Part shown: one piece after another, positions 43,600-53,935 of the stretch
Position numbering within the stretch: the stretch's first letter is position 1
Layout: each line of letters opens with the position of its first letter
Made by a program: the position numbers and the translations under genes
Notes under the pieces: model-generated
Database searches by the model: none
Told to the model about the DNA's origin: nothing
What the model saw: the letters and a program-made list of their open reading frames with translations, nothing else
From: Australimonas brisbanensis
GTDB lineage: Bacteria > Chloroflexota > Dehalococcoidia > Lucifugimonadales > Australimonadaceae
Direction of reading: 5' to 3'
Length of the DNA stretch: 64,000 bases
NCBI GenBank assembly: GCA_038147155.1
Contig: JAYQTA010000004.1
Span: forward strand, 115,779 to 179,778

Positions 43600-45219
43600 T
43601 CACTCGATGGAGACGATGTAGGGGTAGTGGGGCTGCCCGCCCTCCACCACCTCAACCTCCACACCGGGGTGCGCCGCTCTCACTCCCTCTGCCGCCTGCT
43701 GTGCCTCCTGGGGGGAGACGCCCTCGCCCCGGTAGAGGGTGATGAGCGAGCCGTCCTCCGGGGTTGCTGCGGCCACCAGCGCCGCCAGCGCCCCGCCCAC
43801 CGTGGGCGCGGTCGCGGCCAGCTTGCGCTCCAGCAGCGCCATGGCCTCTCCCTCACGCACGTGTGCCCCGTTCACACTGCTCTCACGCACCGCCACGGCA
43901 ACCTCACCGGAGCGCACCCCATGGCGCGCCGCCTCCATGGCCGCCAGCGTCTGCTGCGGGTCCAGGTCCGGGTTCAGCGCCAGCAGCGCCGCCACGCCCT
44001 GCGGGATGGACTCGGTGGGCACCACGCTGATGAGCCCCTCGGACAGGCTCGCCGCCTGGTTCGCCGCCAGCACCACGTTGGGGTTGTTGGGCAGCACAAC
44101 CACGCACCGTGCGTTGGCGCGCCGGGCCGCCTCCAGCAACTCGGCGGCGGGCGGGTTCATGGACTGCCCCCCGGAGACCACCTCCACCGCGCCCAGTTCC
44201 AGGAACACGGCCCCGATCCCCTTCCCGGGGGCCACCGTCACCACCGCGAGGGGGCTGAGCGCTCGTTCAGGCCCGCCCTGGTGCAGCGTGCGGAAGTGCG
44301 CATGCTGGGCGTCCATGCTCTCGATGTGCACCTCGGCCAGGGTGCCGGTGCGCGCGCCCAGGGAGAGGAGCGGGCCGGGGTCCTCCGCGTGGGCGTGGAC
44401 GCGCACCGTGGCCTCGTCACCGATGACCACCGTGGAGGCAGCCAGCGCCTGGACCTGGGTGCGCAGCGCGTCGGGATCAAGCCCCTCGCCGTAGACCATG
44501 AACTGGGTGCAGTAGCCGAACTGCTCCTCGGCGCTGGCGTGCAGGAAGTCCTGCATCTGCCCCGCGCTGCTAACCCCATCGGCGGGGGCCGGGGCTATCC
44601 TCAGCGGCACGGACGCACCCTCAAGCCTGCCCAGCGCCCCGGCCATGAACGCCACCACGCCCTGGCCGCCCGCGTCCACCACCCCCGCCTCCGCCAGCAC
44701 CGCCAGCTGCTCCGGGGTGTGGTCCAGTGCCTCGGCGGCCGCCACGTAGGCAGCGCGCAGCGCCACGGCGGGCGTCTCCCCCACGCACCCCTGCGCAGCC
44801 GCGCGCATCACCGTGAGCATGGTGCCCTCGACCGGCTTGGCCACCGCCTGGTAGCTGGCCTCAGCGCCGGAGGTGAGCGCCCTGCGCAATCCCGCCGCGC
44901 TCATGGTGCGCGAATCGGTCAGGCCGGCGGCGAAGCCCTTGAGGAACTGGGAGAAGATGACGCCGGAGTTCCCGCGGGCCCCCAGCAGCGCACCCCGCGC
45001 CACCTCGTGGCCCACCGCACCGGCATCGTCGCCCTTCCCGTCCGCGTAGGCGAGGGCGGCACGCAGGGTGAGGGTCATGTTGGTGCCGGTGTCGCCGTCG
45101 GGCACGGGGTAGACGTTCAGCGCGTCGATGCTGCCCGCGTGCTCCTCGATGCAGGCTGCGCCCGCCGCCATCAGCGCACGCAGTTCGGCTCCGCTCAGCG
45201 CGTTCGACCGGGTTGTCAT
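43600..45219 (-). CDS. Fatty acid kinase FakA-like (DAK2 domain)
   Basis: 539-residue protein. The N-terminal DAK2/DhaL domain has LNVYPVPDGDTGTNM (Mg-ATP) and LLGARGNSGVIFSQFLKG, the middle domain GVVDAGGQGVVAFM, and the C-terminal DegV-like domain VVLPNNPNVVLAANQAA. It would phosphorylate FakB-bound exogenous fatty acid for lipid synthesis. With the DegV gene downstream it forms a FakAB unit. It is divergent from rpmB, a placement common in Gram-positive-type bacteria. Confidence 0.93.
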   Translation of the reverse strand: MTTRSNALSGAELRALMAAGAACIEEHAGSIDALNVYPVPDGDTGTNMTLTLRAALAYADGKGDDAGAVGHEVARGALLGARGNSGVIFSQFLKGFAAGLTDSRTMSAAGLRRALTSGAEASYQAVAKPVEGTMLTVMRAAAQGCVGETPAVALRAAYVAAAEALDHTPEQLAVLAEAGVVDAGGQGVVAFMAGALGRLEGASVPLRIAPAPADGVSSAGQMQDFLHASAEEQFGYCTQFMVYGEGLDPDALRTQVQALAASTVVIGDEATVRVHAHAEDPGPLLSLGARTGTLAEVHIESMDAQHAHFRTLHQGGPERALSPLAVVTVAPGKGIGAVFLELGAVEVVSGGQSMNPPAAELLEAARRANARCVVVLPNNPNVVLAANQAASLSEGLISVVPTESIPQGVAALLALNPDLDPQQTLAAMEAARHGVRSGEVAVAVRESSVNGAHVREGEAMALLERKLAATAPTVGGALAALVAAATPEDGSLITLYRGEGVSPQEAQQAAEGVRAAHPGVEVEVVEGGQPHYPYIVSIE

Positions 45220-45231
45220 GCGCCTCCAGGC

Positions 45232-45389
45232 TTGGCGTGGTATCGAGGGCCGTGATACACTGGCCGACGGCCGGGCGCACCGTTGCCCGGCCCTGGTTTT
45301 GGCCCCAGGGGCCGTCCAGGAAGTCGCAGCATTGTAGGGATGGCGGCGCTCACGGGCAAACCGCCCCCGCCACCAAGAGGGAGACGGAC
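45232..45389 (+). promoter_or_regulatory. rpmB promoter and long structured leader
   Basis: TTGGCG (45232-45237), an 18-bp spacer and TACACT (45256-45261) form a promoter. The leader of about 120 nt to the rpmB ATG contains GC-rich inverted repeats (CGGGC with GCCCG, CCTGG with CCAGG). A ribosomal-protein autoregulatory leader is possible; no known family was recognised. Confidence 0.5.
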
Positions 45390-45581
45390 ATGGCCACCTG
45401 CGCTATCTGTGGTGCCCGCCGGCGCGCCGGCAAGAACGTGAGCCACTCCAACCGGCACACGAACCGCTGGTTCATGCCCAACGTGCAGAAGGCCAAGCTG
45501 GTCATCAACGGTCGTTCCCAGCGCCTCAGTGTCTGCACCCGGTGCCTGCGCACCGCGCAGAACAAGCGCCAGCTCGTCTAG
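45390..45581 (+). CDS. rpmB: 50S ribosomal protein L28
   Basis: 63 residues: ATCAICGARRRAGKNVSHSN at the start and RLSVCTRCLRTAQ at the end, with two CxxC pairs for zinc. ATG 45390 follows GAGGGAGAC. It stands alone, divergent from fakA, and ends before a hairpin terminator. Confidence 0.96.
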   Translation: MATCAICGARRRAGKNVSHSNRHTNRWFMPNVQKAKLVINGRSQRLSVCTRCLRTAQNKRQLV

Positions 45582-45604
45582 GCCCCACTCGCTTCGAGGA
45601 ACAC

Positions 45605-45632
45605 ACAGGCCGCGGCATACGCTGCGGCCTGT
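45605..45632. terminator. Hairpin terminator between rpmB and FKBP gene
   Basis: ACAGGCCGC (45605-45613) pairs with GCGGCCTGT (45624-45632), 9 bp with a 10-base loop. It lies between convergent genes and can serve both. No T-run follows. Confidence 0.6.
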
Positions 45633-45653
45633 TGGCGTTCTGCGGGGAGGGCC

Positions 45654-46058
45654 CTAGGCGACGGAGACCAGCGTGATCTCGAAGGTGAGCGCCTGACCGG
45701 AGAGCGGGTGATTGGCGTCCACGGTGACGGTGCCCTTGGTCATGGCCACCACCTGTGCCGGGGCCCCGTTCATCAACTCGACCCGATCGCCCACCGCCAG
45801 GCCCTCCGGAGCGCCGTCCAGCGGCACCTCGATCACCAGTTCATCGCGCTTGGGCCCGTAGGCCTGCTCGGCCTCCAGGCGCACCGTCTTGGACTGCCCC
45901 GGTTCCAGGTCACGCACTGCGGCGTCGAAGCCGGGGATCACCTGACCCGCGCCCACGGTGAACTGCAGCGGGTCGCGGCCCTCGGAGGAGTCGAACAGAC
46001 TCCCGTCGTCCAGGGTGCCCTTGTAGTGGACCGCAACGCGGTCGCCATCCTGTGCCAT
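45654..46058 (-). CDS. FKBP-type peptidyl-prolyl isomerase, cytosolic (SlyD-like)
   Basis: 134 residues with VAVHYKGTLDDGSLFDSSEGRDP and FTVGAGQVIPGFDAAV, followed by an insert-in-flap domain (VEVPLDGAPEGLAVGD) and NHPLSGQALTFEITL, the SlyD arrangement without the His-rich tail. It catalyses proline isomerisation and chaperones folding. A lipoprotein homologue precedes it by 45 bp. Confidence 0.94.
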   Translation of the reverse strand: MAQDGDRVAVHYKGTLDDGSLFDSSEGRDPLQFTVGAGQVIPGFDAAVRDLEPGQSKTVRLEAEQAYGPKRDELVIEVPLDGAPEGLAVGDRVELMNGAPAQVVAMTKGTVTVDANHPLSGQALTFEITLVSVA

Positions 46059-46103
46059 GGGGCACCTCCTGCGTGTGGATGTTGAGAACGGGAGCGGGCG
46101 GCC

Positions 46104-46640
46104 CTACTCGGCGGGCGTCACGTCCATGATGGTGATGGCGAAGGTGAGCGCCTGACCGGCGAGGGGGTGGTTGCCGTCCAGCGTCACGGTGGCGTCGGTG
46201 AACGCAAGAACCGTGAACTGCTGACCCAGGGAGTTGTAGAGGCCCATGCCCACCTCCAGGTCCTTCACCAGGTCCTCGGGCAGGTCGGTCACCGGCACGT
46301 CGACGATGCGTTCGTCCGTGGGGAGCCCGTAGGCATCCTCGGCGTCCACGCGGAAGGTCTTCTCCTCCCCCACCTTCATCCCGCGCACGGCCTCATCGAA
46401 CCCGTCGATGACCTGGCCCGCTCCCACGGTGAAGGTGAAGGGCTCGCGGCCCTCCTGGAGCGAGGAGTCGAACTCGCTCCCGTTGTCCAGGGTGCCCACG
46501 TAGTTGAGCGTCACCTCATCGCCGTCCGCGATGGCGTGTTCGCTGCTCCCGCAGCCGGCCAGCGCCAGCGTCAGGGCGGCCAGGGCAAGGCCCAACGTGA
46601 GCAGGCGGAGCGGGACGGAACGGGAGAGCGGGTTGATCAC
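46104..46640 (-). CDS. FKBP-type peptidyl-prolyl isomerase, lipoprotein
   Basis: 178 residues with a signal ending in a lipobox (LAGC, Cys30) and a SlyD-type FKBP domain (LNYVGTLDNGSEFDSS, FTVGAGQVIDGFDEAV, NHPLAGQALTFAITIMDV). It is a paralogue of the next gene, moved outside the membrane by its signal. GTG start. It follows rpe by 11 bp at the end of the arginine cluster. Confidence 0.93.
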   Translation of the reverse strand: MINPLSRSVPLRLLTLGLALAALTLALAGCGSSEHAIADGDEVTLNYVGTLDNGSEFDSSLQEGREPFTFTVGAGQVIDGFDEAVRGMKVGEEKTFRVDAEDAYGLPTDERIVDVPVTDLPEDLVKDLEVGMGLYNSLGQQFTVLAFTDATVTLDGNHPLAGQALTFAITIMDVTPAE

Positions 46641-46651
46641 GGTGCAGGCCC

Positions 46652-47326
46652 CTAGCGCGCGGTGGCGGTGATGGAGGAGCGCAGTTCAGAGATGGCCTGA
46701 GCGACGCTCACCCGCTCATTGTACACGGCGCTCCCCGCCACGATGACGTCGGCCCCTGCCGCCACCAGCCGGCCCACGTTGCCCGCCTTGATGCCCCCGT
46801 CCACCTCCAGCCGCGCTGACGAGCCCGCCGCGTCCAGCAGCGCACGGGCGGCGGCCACCTTGGGGAGGGTGGACTCGATGAACGCCTGGCCGCCGAAGCC
46901 GGGGTTCACCGTCATCACCAGCACCAGGTCCACATCGCCCAGCACACCTTCCACCGCCGAGAGGGGCGTGGCCGGGTTGAGCGCCACGCCCGCCTTCACG
47001 CCGAGCTCGCGGATCTGCTGCACCGTCCGGTGCAGGTGGGTCGTGGCCTCGGCGTGGACGGTGATGACGTCCGCCCCGGCCTGGGCGAAGTCCGCCACCA
47101 GCCGCTCGGGCTCGGCCACCATCAGGTGCGCGTCCAGCGTCATGCGGGTGTGGGGGCGCAGCGCCCCCACCACCGGCGCGCCGAAGGTGAGGTTGGGCAC
47201 GTAGCGCCCGTCCATCACGTCCAGGTGCAGCCAGTCGGCCCCGGCGGCCTCGGTCTCGCGCGCCACCTCGCCCAATCGCGCGAAGTCCGCCGAGAGGATG
47301 GACGGGGCCAGCAGCACCCTACCCAC
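46652..47326 (-). CDS. rpe: Ribulose-phosphate 3-epimerase
   Basis: 224-residue TIM barrel: LLAPSILSADFARLGEV, HLDVMDGRYVPNLTFG, VMTVNPGFGGQAFI and LEVDGGIKAGNV. It interconverts ribulose and xylulose 5-phosphate. The GTG start overlaps the end of argH by eight bases, so it is translationally coupled to an arginine gene without an obvious pathway reason. Confidence 0.95.
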   Translation of the reverse strand: MGRVLLAPSILSADFARLGEVARETEAAGADWLHLDVMDGRYVPNLTFGAPVVGALRPHTRMTLDAHLMVAEPERLVADFAQAGADVITVHAEATTHLHRTVQQIRELGVKAGVALNPATPLSAVEGVLGDVDLVLVMTVNPGFGGQAFIESTLPKVAAARALLDAAGSSARLEVDGGIKAGNVGRLVAAGADVIVAGSAVYNERVSVAQAISELRSSITATAR

Positions 47327-48689
47327 CGGTGGCCTCCCTCCAGCGCCGCCGCGCCGCCGCCAGCGCCGCCGCCACCCGCGCGGGCGCGGTGCCGCCGGGC
47401 ACATCGCGCGCCGCCGCCGAGGCCTGCGCCGTCACGGCGTACACGCCCTCGTCGAAGGCTGGGTGCACCGCGCGCAGCTCCCCCAGCGCGAGGGAGGTGA
47501 GGGGTACGCCCTTGGCGCTCGCCGCATCGTGCAGCGCGCTCACCGCCCCGTGCGCCTCCCGGAAGGGGACGCCCTTGCTCACCAGGTAGTCGGCGAAGTC
47601 CGTGGCGAGGAGCGTGGCATCGCCCGCCGCGCGCTCCATGCGAACGGTGTCCGCCTCGGCGCCCGAGAGCATTCCCGCCATCACCTCCAGCGTCGCCTCC
47701 AGGGTGTCGGCCGCGTCGAACAGCGGCTCCTTGTCCTCCTGCAGGTCGCGGTTGTAGGTGAGGGGCAGGCCCTTTAGCGCGGTGAGCAGGGCGAACAGGT
47801 CCCCGTACACGCGGCCCGTCTTGCCGCGGGCGATCTCCGCGAAGTCCGGGTTGCGCTTCTGGGGCATGATGCTCGAGCCGGTGACCCACGCGCGGCCCAG
47901 GCGCACGAAGCCGAACTCCGCGCTGGTCCACAGCACCAGTTCCTCGGCCAGGCGTGAGCAGTGGGCCATGGCGAGGGCCGCGGCGGCCAGGAACTCCACG
48001 ATGTAGTCGCGGTCGGCGACGGCGTCCATGGAGTTGACGCTGATGGCCGCGAAGCCCAGCTGCTCGGCCACCCACGCGCGCTCGATGGGGTAGGGCACCC
48101 CCGCCAGCGCGCCGGAGCCCAGGGGCAGCACGTTCGTGCGCACGCGGGCGTCCGCCAGGCGGGCGGCGTCGCGCTCGGCCATCTCCACGTAGGCCAGTAG
48201 GTGGTGGGCGAAGAGCACCGGCTGGGCGCGCTGCAGGTGCGTGTAGCCCGGCATCACCGCGTCCGGGTGGCGCTCGGCCAGCGCGAGCAACGCGTCCTGG
48301 AAGGTGCGCAGGCCGCCGATGGCCCGGTCTATCGCCGCGCGCACCCACAGCCGGGTGGCCGTGGCCACCTGGTCGTTGCGCGAGCGGGCGGTGTGCAGAC
48401 GGCCGGCGGGCTCGCCCACCAGCTCGTGCAGGCGCACCTCGATGTTCATGTGCAGGTCTTCCAGGTCCTCGCGCCAGGGAAAGAGCCCGGAGTCGATCTC
48501 CTTGCGGATCGCCTCAAGCCCGCCCACGATGGCCCCGGCGTCGGCCTGGGTGATGATGCCCTGGTTGGCCAGCATGCGGGCGTGCGCCACCGACCCGTCC
48601 AGGTCGAAGGGCGCCAGGCGCCGGTCGTAGTGCACCGAGACGGTGTAGCGCGAGGCCGACTGGAAGTGGTGCGTGGAGTAGCCCGTCAT
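47319..48689 (-). CDS. argH: Argininosuccinate lyase
   Basis: 456-residue fumarase-superfamily enzyme. The signature GSSIMPQKRNPD is near residue 273, with the HTARSRNDQVAT and GYTHLQRAQP motifs before it. It splits argininosuccinate to arginine and fumarate. It is seventh in the minus-strand arginine cluster. N-terminal STHHFQSASRYTVSVHYDRRL suggests an in-family extra stretch. Confidence 0.96.
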   Translation of the reverse strand: MTGYSTHHFQSASRYTVSVHYDRRLAPFDLDGSVAHARMLANQGIITQADAGAIVGGLEAIRKEIDSGLFPWREDLEDLHMNIEVRLHELVGEPAGRLHTARSRNDQVATATRLWVRAAIDRAIGGLRTFQDALLALAERHPDAVMPGYTHLQRAQPVLFAHHLLAYVEMAERDAARLADARVRTNVLPLGSGALAGVPYPIERAWVAEQLGFAAISVNSMDAVADRDYIVEFLAAAALAMAHCSRLAEELVLWTSAEFGFVRLGRAWVTGSSIMPQKRNPDFAEIARGKTGRVYGDLFALLTALKGLPLTYNRDLQEDKEPLFDAADTLEATLEVMAGMLSGAEADTVRMERAAGDATLLATDFADYLVSKGVPFREAHGAVSALHDAASAKGVPLTSLALGELRAVHPAFDEGVYAVTAQASAAARDVPGGTAPARVAAALAAARRRWREATGG

Positions 48690-48728
48690 GGTGCGGCTGA
48701 TTCTACCAGCCGCACCAGGGGCGCGCGC

Positions 48729-49616
48729 CTAGCCGCCGATGCGGAAGCCCGCGTCTTCTTCCAGCAGGGTGATGGCGTGGGAGGGGTCCTCGCCCCGGAT
48801 GGGCGAGGCGTTCACCCGCTCCCAGAAGGCGCGGGCCGTCTCGAAGACGGCCATGTCCACCCCCGCCGCCTCCGCCAGCTTGGACGCCACGTTCAGGTCC
48901 TTGGCCAGCAGGCTGGAGGCGCCGTCCTGGCCGTAGGCGCGCCCCACCACCCGGGGCGCGTTGCGCTCCCAGGCGCGCGAGTTGCCCGACGCGGTGCGTA
49001 TCACCGCCACCAGCGCTTCGGGGTCGATGCCCAGGCGGGTGCCCAGCAGCAGCCCCTCGAAGGCCACGCACAGGTTGGTGGCCATGAGCATGTTGTTCAC
49101 CACCTTGGTGGTGGCCCCGGCCCCGGAGGGGCCCATGTGGCGCACCGTGCGGCCCATGGCCTCCAGCGCGGGCAGCGCCTGCTGGAAGGGGGCCGCATCG
49201 CCCCCCACCATGATGGTCAGCTCCCCCCGCTCGGCCACGGGGCCGGAGCCGGAGACGGGGGCGTCCAGGAAGCGCACGCCGCGCGCCGATGCTTGCCGCG
49301 CCAGCTGGCGGGCAAGGTCTGGGTGGATGGTGGAGTGGTCCACCACCACCAGCCCCGCGGGTGCGCTGGCCAGGATGCCGTAGCGCCCGCCGATTACCTC
49401 CTCGACGGTTGCCTCGTCCGGCAGGCAGGTGTGGAGCGTCTCAACCCCGGAGCGCGCCATCTCTGCGAACGACCCGCCCTTGGTCGCGCCCAGGGCGACC
49501 AGCGCGTCCACCTTGTCCTGGGAGCGGTTCTGGGCGAGGACATCGAAGCCCTTGCGCACCAGGTTCTCCACCATGGGGCGTCCCATCTTGCCGAGGCCGA
49601 TCCATCCGACGCGCAT
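48729..49616 (-). CDS. 3-hydroxyisobutyrate dehydrogenase-like NAD(P)-binding oxidoreductase
   Basis: 295 residues. The Rossmann start is VGWIGLGKMGRPMVENL. The substrate motif FLDAPVSGSGPVAERGELTIMVGG and the catalytic lysine region GAGATTKVVNNML are typical of the beta-hydroxyacid dehydrogenase family. The substrate may be 3-hydroxyisobutyrate, tartronate semialdehyde or a similar acid. It lies between argH and an EamA transporter, with no clear role in arginine synthesis. Confidence 0.9.
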   Translation of the reverse strand: MRVGWIGLGKMGRPMVENLVRKGFDVLAQNRSQDKVDALVALGATKGGSFAEMARSGVETLHTCLPDEATVEEVIGGRYGILASAPAGLVVVDHSTIHPDLARQLARQASARGVRFLDAPVSGSGPVAERGELTIMVGGDAAPFQQALPALEAMGRTVRHMGPSGAGATTKVVNNMLMATNLCVAFEGLLLGTRLGIDPEALVAVIRTASGNSRAWERNAPRVVGRAYGQDGASSLLAKDLNVASKLAEAAGVDMAVFETARAFWERVNASPIRGEDPSHAITLLEEDAGFRIGG

Positions 49617-49676
49617 GTGCGTGCTCTCCTGCCCAGTGGGGCGCTTGCTTCGAGGTACCGGGGGATTCTAGCGCCC

Positions 49677-50600
49677 TCAGAGCACCAGCGAGAGGGTGCC
49701 CGCCAACGAGAGGCCGATGGCGATGAGGACAGGGCCCGTGAAGTGCTCGTGGCGGCGGTTGATGAGCCAGGAGAAGAGCACACCGAACAGGACGTTGGTT
49801 TCGAACAGGGGCGAGACGATGGACACGGGCGTCAGTTCCAGGGCCGAGAAGCGCATGATGTGCGCGGCGGCGATGATGAGCCCGCCCACCAGGTACCAGC
49901 GCATCCCCACCCCGCTCATGCCGCGCACCCCCGCGCGCGGGCCGGGCAGGGCCAGGAACCCGGCCAGGAACGCGGCGGCGCCCACGTTCACCATGAGCGC
50001 ACCGCCCACGGCCATGCCGGTGCCCGCCAGCATCAGGCGTATCAGGAACAGCGAGAGTCCGTAGGCCACCCCTGCGCCTAGTCCCCACACCAGCCCCCGC
50101 GTGAGTTCGGCGCGGTTCGCGGCGCTGGCGCGTGCGGCGGCCTGCTGCTGGCCCACCACCATCACCAGCGGGGCGGCCAGCAGCAGCCCCGCGCCCACCC
50201 ACTGGGGGACGGTGAGCCGTTCGCCCAGGAAGGCGACGCCCAACCCCATGGCCAGGGTGGGGGCGATGGCGCGCAGCGGCGCGGAGCGGTTGGCGCCCAG
50301 GGAGCGTATGGACTGGTAGTTGGCGAAGCGGCCCACCCCGTAGTTCAGGACGCCCGTCGCCAGCAGCGCCAGGAGCGTCCACCCACCCAGGGAGCCCAGG
50401 GTGGTGAGCTGGCTGAAGACGATGGCCGCCAGCAGGAAGAGCGGGAGCCCGCTCCACACGTTCATGACGATGCCGCCGTAGACCGTGCCGTGCAGCACGC
50501 CCCGGCGCGAGAAAACCACGGCCAGGCCGAAGCCCGCCGCCGCGCCCAGCGTCAGCGCGACGCCCAGGGGGCTGATGCCGCCGGCTGCCTCAGCCCCCAC
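49677..50600 (-). CDS. EamA/DMT-family membrane transporter
   Basis: 307 residues with about ten hydrophobic segments in two EamA halves, for example LGVALTLGAAAGFGLAVVF and GLVWGLGAGVAYGLSLFL. The C-terminal half holds PVSIVSPLFETNVLFGVLFSW. Such carriers export amino acids or metabolites. The GTG start lies eight bases after argG. Placement in the arginine cluster suggests, but does not prove, an arginine-pathway substrate. Confidence 0.88.
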   Translation of the reverse strand: MGAEAAGGISPLGVALTLGAAAGFGLAVVFSRRGVLHGTVYGGIVMNVWSGLPLFLLAAIVFSQLTTLGSLGGWTLLALLATGVLNYGVGRFANYQSIRSLGANRSAPLRAIAPTLAMGLGVAFLGERLTVPQWVGAGLLLAAPLVMVVGQQQAAARASAANRAELTRGLVWGLGAGVAYGLSLFLIRLMLAGTGMAVGGALMVNVGAAAFLAGFLALPGPRAGVRGMSGVGMRWYLVGGLIIAAAHIMRFSALELTPVSIVSPLFETNVLFGVLFSWLINRRHEHFTGPVLIAIGLSLAGTLSLVL

Positions 50601-50608
50601 GCCGGGCG

Positions 50609-51808
50609 CTACTCTCCCGTGCCCTGGACGCGCGCCTGGGTGCGGACGGGCAGGCCGTAGAGCTGGATGAAGCCCACGGCGGCGGTGTGGTCGAAGGCAT
50701 CGCCGGTGTCGTAGGTTGCCAGGTCCTTGCGGTAGAGCGACTCGGCGCTCCGGCGACCCACCACGGTGCTGCCGCCCTGCTGGAGGCGCACGCGCACGTC
50801 ACCGTTCACATGCACCTGGGTGGAGCGCACGTAGGCGTCTAGGTTGAGCCGGTGGGCAGAGAACCACAGGCCGTTGTACACCAGGTCCGCGTACTCGACC
50901 GCGACACGCTCCTTGAAGCGCGACTGGTCCTTGGTCAGGCACAGCTGCTCCAGGGCGCGGTGCGCCTGGTGGAGCACCACTCCGGCGGGCGATTCGTATA
51001 GCTCGCGGCTCTTGATGCCCACCAGACGGTTCTCCACGTGGTCGATGCGGCCCACGCCTGCCGCGCCCGCCAACTCGTTGAGCGCTTCCACCAGTTCGGC
51101 GCCGGACAGGTCCTTCCCGTCCAGGGCCACCGGCACGCCATTCTTGAAGGTGATCTCCACATAGCGGGGCGCCGTGGGTGCCTTGGCGGCGGCCACCGTC
51201 CACGCCCAGGCGTCCTCCGGGGGCTCGGCCCACGGGTCCTCCAGGTCACCCGCCTCGATGGAGCGGCCGAACAGGTTCTCGTCCACCGAGTAGGAGGAGC
51301 GCTTGTGCAGGTCCAGGGGCACGTTGCGCTCGCCCGCGTAGGCGATCTCCTGCTCGCGGGTCATGTTCCACTCGCGGGCGGGGGCGATGACTTTCAGGTG
51401 CGGGGCCAGGGCCGCCGCGGAGACGTCGAAACGCACCTGGTCGTTGCCCTTGCCGGTGCACCCGTGGGCGATGGCGAAGGCGTCCTCCTCCAGGGCGATG
51501 CGCACCAGGTGCTTGGCGATGAGCGGGCGGCCCAGCGCCGTGGCCAGGGGGTAGATGCCCTCGTAGATCGCCCCGGCCTGCAGGGCGGGCCAGACGTACT
51601 CGGTGATGAACTCCTCGCGGGCGTTAAGCACGTCCGCGCGGATGGCGCCGATCTTCAGCGCGCGCTGGCGGGCCCTTTCCAGGTCCACCTTGCCGCCGAT
51701 GTCCATGGTGAGGGTGGCCACCTCGGACTGGTAGTTCTCCTCCAGCCAGCGGATCGCCACGGAGGTGTCCAGTCCGCCGGAGTACGCCAACACGATCTTC
51801 TGCGCCAT
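50609..51808 (-). CDS. argG: Argininosuccinate synthase
   Basis: 399 residues. The ATP-pyrophosphatase motif AYSGGLDTSVAIRWL is at the start. GCTGKGNDQVRFD and SSYSVDENLFGRSIEAG follow. It joins citrulline and aspartate. It follows argD by 32 bp; argF (ornithine carbamoyltransferase) is missing from the window. Confidence 0.96.
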   Translation of the reverse strand: MAQKIVLAYSGGLDTSVAIRWLEENYQSEVATLTMDIGGKVDLERARQRALKIGAIRADVLNAREEFITEYVWPALQAGAIYEGIYPLATALGRPLIAKHLVRIALEEDAFAIAHGCTGKGNDQVRFDVSAAALAPHLKVIAPAREWNMTREQEIAYAGERNVPLDLHKRSSYSVDENLFGRSIEAGDLEDPWAEPPEDAWAWTVAAAKAPTAPRYVEITFKNGVPVALDGKDLSGAELVEALNELAGAAGVGRIDHVENRLVGIKSRELYESPAGVVLHQAHRALEQLCLTKDQSRFKERVAVEYADLVYNGLWFSAHRLNLDAYVRSTQVHVNGDVRVRLQQGGSTVVGRRSAESLYRKDLATYDTGDAFDHTAAVGFIQLYGLPVRTQARVQGTGE

Positions 51809-51840
51809 CTTGCGGGTCCTCGCTCTCGGTCTTGGGGTGT

Positions 51841-53046
<1,206 letters not shown>

Positions 53047-53123
53047 GACTGCCTCCCCGGCGCGTGCCGCCGGCCGTTCAGGTATTGCGGGGCGATTCTA
53101 CGCCCCTTCGGGTGTGGGCGCGG

Positions 53124-53903
53124 CTAGCCGCGCACCGTGGTGCCCCCGGCCTTCCCCTCGAGCACGGCGCGCAGGGCGCCGGAGCGGGTACCGTTGACGA
53201 TGTGGGCCGCGAGCCCCCCGCGCGCCGCTCCGACGCACGCTTCCAGCTTGGGGATCATGCCACCCTTGGCCACGCCGGAGTGCATTAGGCCCTCGGCCAC
53301 CTCGGGGCTCAGGAGCGGGAGCACCCGCCCGTTGGCGTCCATCACCCCGTCCACGTCGGTCAGGTAGACCAGCCGTGCGGCCCCCAGCGCCACCGCGATG
53401 GAGCCCGCCACGGTGTCGGCGTTCACGTTCACCAGCCCGCCCCCCGGCGCATCCTCCGCGCCGATGGGGGCGATGACCGGCACGTACCCCGCCTTGAGCA
53501 GGGCGAGCACCGGGGCCGGGTCGATGGCGACGGCCCCGGCCACGCGGCCCAGCGCCGGGTCCGTGATGGCCCCGCGCACCAGCCCGCCGTCCGCGCCGCA
53601 CAGACCCACGGCCCGCGCGCCCTCGGCGGCAAGGGCCGCCACCAGCCGTTTGTTGATGAGCCCCGCCAGCACGGCGGTGGCCACCTCCAGGGAGGGGCCG
53701 TCGGTGACGCGCAGGCCGCGCACGAACTCGGCACGGATGCCCAGCTTGCCCATCCAACTTGTGATCTCCGGCCCGCCGCCGTGGACAATCACCACCCGCT
53801 CGCCCGCCGCCTGCAGAGCGGCCACGTCGGCCAGGGAGGTGTCCTCGGCGCCCAGGGTGGAGCCGCCGATCTTGATGAGGGTGATAGGCCCGTTCTTGCT
53901 CAT
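53124..53903 (-). CDS. argB: Acetylglutamate kinase
   Basis: 259-residue amino-acid kinase: LIKIGGSTLG, VIVHGGGPEITSWMGKLGI, NVNADTVAGSIAVALGA and YLTDVDGVMDANG, followed by KGGMIPKLEACV. It phosphorylates N-acetylglutamate. It lacks the N-terminal helix of arginine-sensitive hexameric forms, so it may not be feedback-inhibited. It follows argJ by 32 bp. Confidence 0.95.
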   Translation of the reverse strand: MSKNGPITLIKIGGSTLGAEDTSLADVAALQAAGERVVIVHGGGPEITSWMGKLGIRAEFVRGLRVTDGPSLEVATAVLAGLINKRLVAALAAEGARAVGLCGADGGLVRGAITDPALGRVAGAVAIDPAPVLALLKAGYVPVIAPIGAEDAPGGGLVNVNADTVAGSIAVALGAARLVYLTDVDGVMDANGRVLPLLSPEVAEGLMHSGVAKGGMIPKLEACVGAARGGLAAHIVNGTRSGALRAVLEGKAGGTTVRG

Positions 53904-53935
53904 GAGACCGCCTGCGGGTGTGGGATGGGGGAGTC

